Shown: positions 56,115 through 64,000 of the stretch, piece after piece
How the letters are laid out: each line of letters starts with the position of its first letter
Numbering within the stretch: position 1 is the stretch's first letter
Notes under the pieces: model-generated
Seen by the model: only the letters and a program-made list of their open reading frames with translations
Told to the model about the DNA's origin: nothing
Database searches by the model: none
Position numbers and translations under genes: made by a program
NCBI RefSeq assembly: GCF_010015475.1
Contig: NZ_SSNI01000014.1
Location: 84,287 to 148,286, forward strand
From: Pontibacter pamirensis
GTDB lineage: Bacteria > Bacteroidota > Bacteroidia > Cytophagales > Hymenobacteraceae
Direction of reading: 5' to 3'
Length of the DNA stretch: 64,000 bases

Positions 56115-56355
56115 TTTAGCTGCTTTTTACCTAAGTTGCAGCATTAGGCCACGACCTATCCGTACGAAAAATTCTCAAATCACATACAAAGAATGCTCAG
56201 AACAAAAAACCGCACTATAATTAATACAGGCATAGCGTCTCCACCAATCAGATAATCAATGCTTTAAATCAATACTATCCTTTGCCATTTGTCTTCATAC
56301 CTGTATCTGTTCACTTATATACCGGTGCAAAATACGATGGTATCAAAAATCGTCT

Positions 56356-56363
56356 TATTTTTG
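56356..56363 (+). promoter_or_regulatory. -7 box TATTTTTG before smc
   Basis: A perfect TAnnTTTG, 31 nt before the ATG; no clear -33 element. Confidence 0.4.
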
Positions 56364-56394
56364 AGTTTAGAACAAAGAGTTTCCGCACACGCGA

Positions 56395-59300
56395 ATGCAG
56401 GTATCAAAATTAGAGATTAAAGGTTTCAAGAGTTTTGGCGATAGGGTCGTCATTAACTTCGACAATGGTATTACAGGTATAGTGGGGCCGAACGGTTGTG
56501 GGAAGTCCAATATCGTGGACGCAATACGTTGGGTGCTGGGCGAACAGAAAACCCGTAACCTCCGCTCCGATAAGATGGAGAACGTTATCTTCAACGGCTC
56601 CAAAACCCGGAAACCGGTGCAATTGGCTGAGGTGTCCATTACCTTCGATAACAACAAAGGCATTCTGCCGACAGAGTACTCCCAGGTCACTGTCACGCGC
56701 AAGTACTACCGCAACGGCGACAGCGAGTATATGCTGAACGGCGTGGCCTGCCGCCTCAAAGACATCAACGAACTTTTCCTCGACACGGGGATTGGCTCCG
56801 ACTCATATGCCATTATCGAGCTGAAAATGGTAGACGAGATTCTAAACGATAAGGAAAATTCCCGCCGGCTCCTGTTTGAAGAAGCTGCCGGTATCTCCAA
56901 ATTTAAAGTCCGGAAAAAGCAGACGCTTAAAAAACTGGAGGAAACAGATGCCGACCTTGAGCGTGTGGAGGACGTGCTGCACGAGATTGGCAAGAACATG
57001 AAAACACTCGAACGGCAGGCTAAACAGGCCATTAAGTACTTCCAATTAAAGGAAGACTATAAGAAGCATAGCCTGGCTTTTGCCCGCCGTAATATCTCTC
57101 AGTACCAGAACACCCTGGAGCGCCTGGAGCAGGATGTGCAGCAGGAAAACAAGCTGAAAGAGCAGTATGTAGGTACTGTAACAGAAGCTGAAGATGCCAT
57201 TGCCGACCAGAAGGAGGAGCTAAACGTAACGCAGGAAAAACTGGCCGAAATGCAGAAAACCATGCAGGTGCAAACGGCCAAACTACGCCAGTTGGAAAGT
57301 GAAATCAAACTGAATGCAGAACGCAGTTCTTACCTGAAAGAGCGTATGCAGCAGTTGCGCCAGCAGATAAGCCAGGACACGGCAAATATAGAGCATACGC
57401 AGGAGAGCATACTGGAGCTTCGGGATGAGTTAATGGAAGTGCAGGACCAGTTCGCTACTGCCGAAGAGCAGGTGAGCGAACTAAAAGAGCAGCTGCAGGA
57501 AGCCAATGAGCAGAAAGCAACCCTGCAGGATACGTTTCAGGACCTGACACAAAAGCAGAAGGCAAAGCAAAATGAAGTATACCAACTGAGCAAATCCCTG
57601 GAGATAAGCCAGGTGCAGATACAGAACATCAACCAGGAACTGGAGCGCCTGCACCAGCAGCAGCAGACCGCAGATGAAGACGGCCGTGTATTGCAGGAGC
57701 AGCTGCAGGAGGCACAGGTTGCGCTCGAAGATACTACATCTGAGCTGGTGCGCCTGCAGGCAAAGGAAGAAACACTACAGCAGAACATAGAAGCCACCGA
57801 GGCCAATATAGAAGAGCTAAAGACACAGCGGGTAGAGCTGAACCGTGCCTTAGATGCAAAGCAGAACCAGTATAACCTGACCAAGTCGCTGGTAGAGAAC
57901 ATGGAGGGTTTCCCGGAGGCTATCAAGTACCTGAGCAAGTCCGAGAGTTGGTCAAAGCCTGCTCCTCTCCTATCTGATATTCTGATTTGTGAGCCTGATT
58001 ATAAACCGCTTATCGAAAGCTACCTGGAGCCTTACATGAACTTCTTTGTGGTGGATGAGCTGCAGGATGCCGTGGAAGCCATTGCCCTGCTGAAGAGCGA
58101 GAACAAAGGCCGTGCAAATTTCATCATCCTCTCCGAGATTGAAGAACTGGAACCAACCGCCACCTACAGCGAGGGCGACCTGAAAGCGGGATACGAAGTG
58201 GTATCAGCGGAGAAAAAGTACAGCGGCCTGATGAAGTACATGCTCCGCAACGTGTACATCTCCGACGACAGCGATGAAAACCTGTACGACAGCGACTATA
58301 AAACCATCATTCTGAAAGATGGTAGCGCCATACGCAAGCCTTTAAGCCTTTCAGGAGGTTCTGTTGGTTTGTTTGATGGGAACCGCCTGGGCCGTAAGCA
58401 AAGCCTGGAAAAGCTGGCGGAAGAGGTGGAGGAACTGACAAAGCAGGTGGACCTGATGCAGGGCCGCGTGAATACACAGAACCAGATTCTGCAGAACTAC
58501 AAAAACGAGTCGCAGAAGGACGTTATCAAACAACTGGAGAAAGAGGTGGCGAAGCAACAGCAGGACCTGCTCACCGTGCGCATCAAACACGAGCAGCACC
58601 AGCAGAACCTCCGCAACTTCGACCAGAAGAAAGATGAGCTACAGGAAAGGCTATTGGCATTGCGTGAGCAAAGCGAAGACGTTTCTCCACAGGCAGAAGC
58701 TGACCAGAAAGAGCTAAAGCGACTGGAGGAAGAGTTGACAGTGCACACCTCCTATATAGAGCGCCAGCAGGAGCAGATTTCGATAATTTCCGGCAGGTAT
58801 AATCAGGAGAACATCCAGTTTCACCAGTTGAAAAACCGCTTTGCCAGTTTGCAACAGGAAATCAGCTATAAGCAGAAAACAGTAGAAACAAACCAGGAGC
58901 GCATTACGCAGCTGAAACAGGAGTTGGTAAAGGCAGAGGAAGAAATCGTTAAAGCAGTTACTTTTGTAGAGGAGAATGAGGCAGTCGTGGAAACCATGAA
59001 CGATGCCCGCAAAGCTTTTGGCCAGGAACTGGAAGAGATAGAGAAAGAATACTTTAGTTTGCGCGGAGAGCTGGATGAGAAGGAAAAGACGATAAGGGAG
59101 CTGCAGCGCAAGCGCCAGAACTCTGACGAGCTCCTGATGCGCATGCAACAAGCCAAGAACGATACGCAGCTAAAGCTCGTTGCCATCAAAGAGCGCCTTG
59201 CGGCAGAGTTCAGTATTTCGGATGAAGACTTCGCCACGCCTGTTCCGGAAGAAGACTTGCTGATACCGCTTTCTGCCCAAGAACTGAGCCAGCACATCTC

Positions 59301-59931
59301 CACCGTAAAAGGGCAACTGGACAAGATGGGTCCTGTAAACGCCATGGCCGCCGATGCTTACGCTGAAATAGAAGCGCGCAACACCTTCATCACAGAGCAG
59401 CGCAACGACCTCATCAACGCCAAAAACATCCTCATCGACACCATCAACGAAATCGACATGGTGGCGAAGGAGAAGTTCATGAGTGCCTTTGAGCAGATCA
59501 AGCACAACTTTAAGCTGGTGTTCCGCAGCCTGTTTACAGAAGAAGACAACTGCGACCTGGTCATTTCAGACCCGAAGAGTCCGTTGGAGTCCAAAATTGA
59601 AATTATGGCACAGCCAAAAGGAAAGCGGCCGTTAACCATCAACCAGCTTTCTGGAGGAGAAAAAACGTTAACAGCCATTTCCCTGCTTTTCTCCATTTAC
59701 CTCCTCAAGCCGGCACCTTTCTGTATCTTCGATGAAGTAGACGCCCCACTTGATGATGCCAACATTGACAAATTCAACAACATCATCCGCAAGTTCTCAA
59801 ACGACTCGCAGTTCATCGTGGTGACCCATAACAAGCGCACCATGGCCTCTACAGACGTCATGTACGGCATCACCATGATAGAAGCCGGTATATCCAGGGT
59901 TATCCCTGTAGACCTTCGCCAGATAGCGTAG
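56395..59931 (+). CDS. smc: Chromosome segregation protein SMC
   Basis: A 1178-residue condensin subunit that compacts and segregates the chromosome. The N-terminal head has Walker A GPNGCGKSN (31-39). Two long coiled coils (about 170-500 and 680-1010) flank the hinge (about 510-670). The C-terminal head has the signature LSGGE (1085-1089) and Walker B FCIFDEVDAPLDD (Asp1113, Glu1114). No scpA or scpB is next to it. Confidence 0.98.
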   Translation: MQVSKLEIKGFKSFGDRVVINFDNGITGIVGPNGCGKSNIVDAIRWVLGEQKTRNLRSDKMENVIFNGSKTRKPVQLAEVSITFDNNKGILPTEYSQVTVTRKYYRNGDSEYMLNGVACRLKDINELFLDTGIGSDSYAIIELKMVDEILNDKENSRRLLFEEAAGISKFKVRKKQTLKKLEETDADLERVEDVLHEIGKNMKTLERQAKQAIKYFQLKEDYKKHSLAFARRNISQYQNTLERLEQDVQQENKLKEQYVGTVTEAEDAIADQKEELNVTQEKLAEMQKTMQVQTAKLRQLESEIKLNAERSSYLKERMQQLRQQISQDTANIEHTQESILELRDELMEVQDQFATAEEQVSELKEQLQEANEQKATLQDTFQDLTQKQKAKQNEVYQLSKSLEISQVQIQNINQELERLHQQQQTADEDGRVLQEQLQEAQVALEDTTSELVRLQAKEETLQQNIEATEANIEELKTQRVELNRALDAKQNQYNLTKSLVENMEGFPEAIKYLSKSESWSKPAPLLSDILICEPDYKPLIESYLEPYMNFFVVDELQDAVEAIALLKSENKGRANFIILSEIEELEPTATYSEGDLKAGYEVVSAEKKYSGLMKYMLRNVYISDDSDENLYDSDYKTIILKDGSAIRKPLSLSGGSVGLFDGNRLGRKQSLEKLAEEVEELTKQVDLMQGRVNTQNQILQNYKNESQKDVIKQLEKEVAKQQQDLLTVRIKHEQHQQNLRNFDQKKDELQERLLALREQSEDVSPQAEADQKELKRLEEELTVHTSYIERQQEQISIISGRYNQENIQFHQLKNRFASLQQEISYKQKTVETNQERITQLKQELVKAEEEIVKAVTFVEENEAVVETMNDARKAFGQELEEIEKEYFSLRGELDEKEKTIRELQRKRQNSDELLMRMQQAKNDTQLKLVAIKERLAAEFSISDEDFATPVPEEDLLIPLSAQELSQHISTVKGQLDKMGPVNAMAADAYAEIEARNTFITEQRNDLINAKNILIDTINEIDMVAKEKFMSAFEQIKHNFKLVFRSLFTEEDNCDLVISDPKSPLESKIEIMAQPKGKRPLTINQLSGGEKTLTAISLLFSIYLLKPAPFCIFDEVDAPLDDANIDKFNNIIRKFSNDSQFIVVTHNKRTMASTDVMYGITMIEAGISRVIPVDLRQIA

Positions 59932-59953
59932 TCATTTATCAATTAACACTTAA

Positions 59954-59993
59954 AACAGAGAGGGCAGCTATTGATATAGCTGCCCTCTCTGTT
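59954..59993 (+). terminator. smc terminator
   Basis: A perfect 18-bp stem, AACAGAGAGGGCAGCTAT with its complement around TGAT, 22 nt after the smc stop. Confidence 0.85.
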
Positions 59994-60011
59994 TCTGATA
60001 TGTGTTCTTCC

Positions 60012-60098
60012 TTATTGTCATCTCGACCATCGGGAGAGATCTGTTCCAGATACATCTTCTTCAGCCAGATTTCTCCCGATGGTCGAAACGACAAATAA
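60012..60098. repeat. R2 inverted repeat, GACCATCGGGAGA variant
   Basis: TCTCGACCATCGGGAGAGAT on the left arm and its near complement (CAGATTTCTCCCGATGGTCG...) on the right, with TTATTGTC and GACAAATAA outer ends. Confidence 0.75.
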
Positions 60099-60178
60099 TG
60101 AGCTTTGCTTGAAAAGAAGCGGCAAAGATACAGCCTCCACTCATCTGCTATCAATTAATAAATGACAACTGATAAATG

Positions 60179-60733
60179 TCACCTTACCCCCTGCTCTGGA
60201 AATTTACCTATTTTGGTACGATAGAAGGCTTTGATCTTTTCCAAGTCTGCTTCTATATCTCCGGAGGGATAAATGGAAGGGCCAACGCCTGCTTCTTTTT
60301 TGGCATAATCCAGGTAGCCCAGCACGATAGGAACACCGGCTCCCTCTGCCACATGATAGAAACCCCTTCTCCAGCGTGGCTGGTACTTGCGGGTTCCTTC
60401 CGGCGTCACCATCACACATATGTCCTCTGGTGTTTCCTTTATGATTCGGATCATAGCATCCACCATCTTCGTGTTTTTAGAACGATCCACAGGTAAAGCG
60501 CCCATTGACTTAAGCAGGCCGCCTACAATCGGGTAATCTAAAAACTCTTTCTTGATGGTGATACGCAACGGTGCGTCCATAAGAAAGAAGGCAGCGCGGG
60601 CATATACAAAATCCCAGTTGCTGGTATGTGGTGCCGCTATCATGACGCAGCGGCGGTTTTCAGGAGTCAGGTTTCCCTTTAGTTTCCAACCTGAAAGTTT
60701 GAAAAGGGCTTTGGAAAGAAGTTTGGCTATCAT
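60179..60733 (-). CDS. 1-acyl-glycerol-3-phosphate acyltransferase-like protein (PlsC family)
   Basis: A 184-residue lysophospholipid acyltransferase-like protein, shorter than usual PlsC (about 240). The catalytic HxxxxD is HTSNWD (His36, Asp41). FLDYPIVGGLLKSMGALPVDR and VMVTPEGTRK are the acceptor-binding blocks. It acts at the inner membrane on lipids, probably in phospholipid or aminolipid synthesis. Exact acceptor unknown. Confidence 0.88.
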   Translation of the reverse strand: MIAKLLSKALFKLSGWKLKGNLTPENRRCVMIAAPHTSNWDFVYARAAFFLMDAPLRITIKKEFLDYPIVGGLLKSMGALPVDRSKNTKMVDAMIRIIKETPEDICVMVTPEGTRKYQPRWRRGFYHVAEGAGVPIVLGYLDYAKKEAGVGPSIYPSGDIEADLEKIKAFYRTKIGKFPEQGVR

Positions 60734-60832
60734 TTAAAAATATGTGCGAAAGCTGCATTCGAGTAGCCGAAACTACATCTGGCATATGTTAGCAGCAATT
60801 GAAGCCACATAAATACGCACAAAAATCCGCTT

Positions 60833-61462
60833 TTACAAGGCCTCCTTGATCACGTGCGCACGCTTACGCCAGATATAAGCCTGGACACCAAAGCCTAACA
60901 TAGGACCTAAGGTAACATTTGACTTTTCACCTTCCCACTCCCTGAAGTATCTGAACGACAGGATAGGTTCTAACGCAATTTTTTCGTTAATGAAGTGTGC
61001 ATAGCCAATGCCAAGACCTCCTTGAAATAAATTCGTTTTCTGTCCGGTAGAGAAGTTCAGTAGTCCAATTTCAAGCGATAACTCACCGAACACGCCATTA
61101 TCAAGGTAATAGCGGGTAAAAGGGCCGAAGAGTAGCATCGTCCGGCGGAATTTTTCATCTTCTCCTTCCTCCACTGCAGTGCTAAAGCTTTCGTGCTCTA
61201 GAGACACAACCATACCAACAGCAAAATCATGGTCTATAAAGTAGCCGTTCTTCGTTCTGAGAGAAGCTAAGATGTTGGTTCCTTCTTCTGCTCCCAGCGG
61301 TAAATAAAGCTCTCTAGTTGTTTTATAAGCGGAGGCACTGAGCGTTCCGCCAATTAAAAGAGAACCATGTTTCACCTTAGCAGGAACCATATGGCTAAGG
61401 TTTTCCTGGGCATAGACTGAAAAATTAAAAAGCAGAAAGGCAACTAGTAAAAATTTTCGCAT
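60833..61462 (-). CDS. Outer-membrane beta-barrel protein
   Basis: A 209-residue protein with a signal peptide (about 1-18, ending VYAQ) and alternating strands typical of an 8-stranded OmpA/OprF-like barrel: GSLLIGGTLSASAYK, FAVGMVVSLEH, LLFGPFTRYYLDNG and IALEPILSFRYF. No OmpA peptidoglycan domain is present. Function unknown. Confidence 0.75.
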   Translation of the reverse strand: MRKFLLVAFLLFNFSVYAQENLSHMVPAKVKHGSLLIGGTLSASAYKTTRELYLPLGAEEGTNILASLRTKNGYFIDHDFAVGMVVSLEHESFSTAVEEGEDEKFRRTMLLFGPFTRYYLDNGVFGELSLEIGLLNFSTGQKTNLFQGGLGIGYAHFINEKIALEPILSFRYFREWEGEKSNVTLGPMLGFGVQAYIWRKRAHVIKEAL

Positions 61463-62040
61463 AAGGGTGTAAGGTTAGGTTTAAGGGCTCGGTGCCTTTA
61501 TACGTAACAACGATAAAAAGTATCGTATAATTATAAAAAAATATTCATTACATTATATATCAGGCACTTTAATTTGAGGAGGACAATCAAAAAGGTGTAA
61601 ACAGAAACAGTTCAAACATACGCCTCCCTCCCATCCAGATGAAAGTAGACTGTTGACGTTGTTGGCTCTTTTCGGCTCACGAAAAATCAGCTTAGGCACT
61701 ATTATAGTAATTAGCACCAGCCGTAGAAAAGGTTGTTTCCCTGATGGTAGGGCCGTTTTATTCTTTATCTTTCATAGCGCGAGCCTCCTGGCTCGTGATT
61801 AATATCATGTAGCCTCTATTAATCAAAGCGGCCAGAGGTTGTAGGATAGTAAACACGAGACAGGAGGCTCGCGCCATACACGCCATAATTAAAGCAGTAA
61901 AATTTTTAGTTTGAGAATAGAGAGGCCCTATTCTCAAAGGCAGAATTCCCATAGATGTGATACTCCAGAAGAATTGCGAGACAGGATAAGGCTTGACAAC
62001 TTGCTCTAGTATAAAGGAAAAATGAGTCTGCCTCATGCAG
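61463..62040. other. Gene-free gap with repeat R4
   Basis: 578 bp. The inverted element at 61775-61876 is the only clear structure. A 92-codon ORF through it (61758-62036) is judged chance. The left 250 bp are AT-rich and probably hold the promoter of the beta-barrel gene. Confidence 0.55.
61775..61876. repeat. R4 inverted repeat, GCGCGAGCCTCCTG type
   Basis: Arms 61775-61797 (TAGCGCGAGCCTCCTGGCTC...) and 61854-61876 pair at 21 of 23 positions. A smaller inner pair (AGCCTCT / AGAGGTT) lies between. Confidence 0.75.
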
Positions 62041-62805
62041 CTACTTATTTATCAGGCTGCGCAGGTGCTTTTCCATATGCATCGTGTAGTCGTAGCCAAT
62101 CTTAAAAATTTCATCTGCTTTCCTGAAATTGGTGAGCCGGTAGTACCGGAGTTCCTGCGGTTCCAGGAACAGATCGCAGAGGTGCAGGCGCAGCTTGATG
62201 TTGTTGTTGATGGCTAGCAGTACCGTCCGTTCTATCATTCCCCGCAAACTGGTGACCTGTGCCTGGTGGTTAACTGGATTTACATGCACACCTATTTTGA
62301 TGTCACAGTTGTTATGAAGTGGTTCTACAGGTAAATTATTCAGAAGGCCACCATCGTTAAGCAGCTTTCCCTTGTACTCAACAGGCTTATAGAGTATCGG
62401 AACGGCTGAAGTGGCTATCAGGGGTTTGATAAGCTCGCCAGAGGAAAAATAGACGTTGGTGCCCTCATTCATATCTGTGGTACCCACCACCACCGGAATT
62501 TTGAGGTCTTCGAAAGAAGCATTTGCTCCCAAATAAGTTTTATAAAGCTTCTCTATCTCCTCCAGGTGCATCAGGCCTGCATTCCCGAAAGTCGGGCGCA
62601 TAATCTTGAATACGCTGAGATTCTTTATTAGCTTCAGAATTTCGTCCGGCGTAAAGCCGTAGGCATACATCACTCCGGCAATAGCCCCGGAACTCACCCC
62701 CGATATCATACTGATTTTTATTCCCAACTCATCCAGCGCCTTCAGAACACCCAGATGCGCAATACCACGGGCTCCCCCACCCGATAAAGCCAACCCTACG
62801 CGCAT
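62041..62805 (-). CDS. Patatin-like phospholipase (RssA-like)
   Basis: A 254-residue cytoplasmic serine hydrolase. The oxyanion hole is LSGGGARGIAHLGVL, the nucleophile is Ser38 in GVSSG (36-40), and the catalytic Asp is Asp151 in NDGGLLNN. The substrate is a lipid ester, not known in detail. It starts 3 nt after the MBL hydrolase stop, so the two are an operon. Confidence 0.92.
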   Translation of the reverse strand: MRVGLALSGGGARGIAHLGVLKALDELGIKISMISGVSSGAIAGVMYAYGFTPDEILKLIKNLSVFKIMRPTFGNAGLMHLEEIEKLYKTYLGANASFEDLKIPVVVGTTDMNEGTNVYFSSGELIKPLIATSAVPILYKPVEYKGKLLNDGGLLNNLPVEPLHNNCDIKIGVHVNPVNHQAQVTSLRGMIERTVLLAINNNIKLRLHLCDLFLEPQELRYYRLTNFRKADEIFKIGYDYTMHMEKHLRSLINK

Positions 62806-62808
62806 ACC

Positions 62809-63651
62809 TTATACTTCCGCTAATTTGAACGTATCAGCCAGCCGGATGCCTTTCTCAGTGTGTTGCACGGTGCAGCACTCATTTACCGGGTCATGCTCCA
62901 GGAACATCACATAATTTTCATCCGCAGCTGTTTTCAGGAATGTCGCCTTCTCATCCAGCGTCAGTAAAGGGCGTATGTCATACCCCATCACATAAGGCAA
63001 GGGAATGTGACTGGCAGAGGGAATCAGGTCGGCCATATAAGCCAGTTTGCGGCCCTTGTACGAAATAATAGGCACCATCATCTTATCAGTGTGGCCATTG
63101 GCGTAAAAGATGTCAAATTGAGAGAAAGGCGACGGTGCGGCAGTGTCTATGAGCTGCAGGTGCCCGCTCTCCTGCATCGGCAGAATATTCTCTTTTAGAA
63201 AAGAAGCTTTTTCCCGCGCATTAGGCTTAGTAGCCCACTCCCAGTGATCTGCGTTAGACCAGTACGTCGCATTCGGGAAGGTCAGTTCCAATGCTCCGTC
63301 GCTGTTTTTATACTTCACCCCGCCGCCGCAATGGTCGAAGTGCAGGTGCGTCAGGAAAACATCTGTTACATCCTCATGCGAGAAGCCTGCCGCATGCAAA
63401 GACTTTTCCAGGGTCGCATCACCATGCAGGTAATAGTGGCTGAAAAATTTAGCGTCCTGCTTGTCGCCTAAGCCATTGTCAATCAGAATCAACCGGTCAC
63501 CGTCTTCAATAAGCAGGCAGCGCATCGCCCACGTACAGAGGTTGTTTTCATCAGCAGGATTCGTGCGTTGCCAAAGCGTTTTGGGTACCACCCCGAACAT
63601 AGCGCCTCCATCCAATTTAAAAAAACCTGTATCTATTACGTGTAGCTTCAT
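62809..63651 (-). CDS. MBL-fold metallo-hydrolase (lactonase-like)
   Basis: A 280-residue cytoplasmic dizinc hydrolase. The signature THLHFDHCGG holds His102, His104, Asp106 and His107; YANGHTDKMM and MFLEHDP supply further ligands, as in AHL-lactonase-like proteins. It has no signal peptide. Quorum-quenching or lactone hydrolysis is only a family suggestion. First gene of a two-gene operon with the patatin. Confidence 0.88.
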   Translation of the reverse strand: MKLHVIDTGFFKLDGGAMFGVVPKTLWQRTNPADENNLCTWAMRCLLIEDGDRLILIDNGLGDKQDAKFFSHYYLHGDATLEKSLHAAGFSHEDVTDVFLTHLHFDHCGGGVKYKNSDGALELTFPNATYWSNADHWEWATKPNAREKASFLKENILPMQESGHLQLIDTAAPSPFSQFDIFYANGHTDKMMVPIISYKGRKLAYMADLIPSASHIPLPYVMGYDIRPLLTLDEKATFLKTAADENYVMFLEHDPVNECCTVQHTEKGIRLADTFKLAEV

Positions 63652-64000
63652 GTGTGATGATTTCTGTTGTGTGAGTAACGGATGTTACGCCCGTTTCGTT
63701 TTTGTACCACTTTGAGTGATGAGATCTTTTGTCCCCCTTTGAAGGGGGACCTTCTACACGAGTAGTCATTAACATATCTTCTGCCACACTGTTTTGAACA
63801 TCTTCATCACCGTTTCTGCTATACCGGGTCCAACCACCCCTAACCCCCAATGCCGTCAACTTAAGGATTTTTTTGTCATCCTATCTTTGAATGGATGTGC
63901 AAGAGTCCTAAAATAGTCTTTACAAAGAAGGGCTGAGTCTGTAGCTTTAAAAGCAAAAGAAGAAGGGGAAAAGAGTAAGGCAGCTGTTTGTCATTGGTCG
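63652..64000. other. Gene-free right end with an R5 copy
   Basis: Holds TTTTGTCCCCCTTTGAAGGG (63727) and a CCACCCCTAACCCCC stretch ending in the shared tail AATGCCGTCAACTTAA (63849-63864). Nothing else is recognised up to the window edge. Confidence 0.55.

Larger units (their letters stand above)
55950..56394. other. Gap between the small membrane-protein gene and smc
   Basis: 445 bp holding one degraded R2 repeat (56031-56114) and the smc promoter box (56356-56363). A 90-codon ORF crossing the repeat is not a gene. Confidence 0.6.

Noticed and set aside
55948..56220. 90-codon plus-strand ORF
   Set aside because: Contained in a gap and crosses the R2 repeat; no start signal.
61758..62036. 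92-codon minus-strand ORF
   Set aside because: It runs straight through the R4 inverted repeat and has no family similarity.
62809..63651. Quorum-quenching AHL lactonase
   Set aside because: The HxHxDH motif is shared by many MBL enzymes and no luxI/luxR genes are nearby.

Overview
The window comes from a Gram-negative member of the Bacteroidota, most likely Cytophagales and probably Hymenobacteraceae (a Pontibacter-like genome); the genus is inference. Several things support this: a 729-residue type III glutamine synthetase, the long 657-residue IspG, a Bacteroidota-type putative porin, an LptE-family lipoprotein and a 54-residue DUF6728-type protein. Recurrent TAnnTTTG promoter boxes, few Shine-Dalgarno sequences, and TGTCATTTCGA-type intergenic inverted repeats also fit. 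Gene content is almost entirely chromosomal core. I see no prophage, integrase, transposase, CRISPR array, rRNA or tRNA.

Layout. 1-7.5 kb: a cut SelW/SelT-like gene, a GH20 hexosaminidase, a Tat-exported oxidoreductase, an exported metallo-hydrolase, an orphan P-loop ATPase and thyA. 7.7-20.1 kb: an MMPL/RND exporter, a coiled-coil membrane protein, an SF1 helicase, slyD, an ACP-phosphodiesterase homologue, a PPOX-family flavoprotein, a CrtA-like protein, a DUF1003 protein, a DsbA/FrnE protein and leuS. 20.3-27 kb: marR, a decayed yjbR behind a small membrane protein, ispG, an NADPH-FMN-reductase-like gene without a normal start codon, and glnN. 27.3-39.9 kb: an LTA-synthase-like sulfatase, mtaB, an OmpH/Skp-like lipoprotein, an ABC permease, a secreted conserved protein, miaE, a porin, lpxK, nif3 and a zinc-ribbon coiled-coil gene. 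40.2-49.1 kb: pabB, then a same-strand run miaB, sigma-54 activator, lptE, TPR protein, secG, groES, groEL. 49.5-63.7 kb: a peptide transporter, pckA, rsmE, a DUF4159 gene, a small membrane protein, smc, an acyltransferase, a beta-barrel protein, a patatin and an MBL hydrolase.

Functional themes are envelope biogenesis (lpxK, lptE, secG, porin, Skp-like protein, acyltransferase), tRNA/rRNA modification (mtaB, miaB, miaE, rsmE), protein folding (groESL, slyD), and nitrogen/carbon metabolism (glnN, pckA). Gene-free gaps, mainly in the right half, carry several families of short inverted repeats with no transposase of their own.

I did not find a complete undescribed defence or mobile system. 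The best leads are: a four-unit nested inverted-repeat element present at two loci plus a half copy; twin palindromic operators 41 bp apart at pckA; near-leaderless promoter/start arrangements; a yjbR pseudogene with two lesions; an oxidoreductase whose only plausible start is ATA/ATT; tandem terminators abutting the helicase start; and an orphan ATPase.
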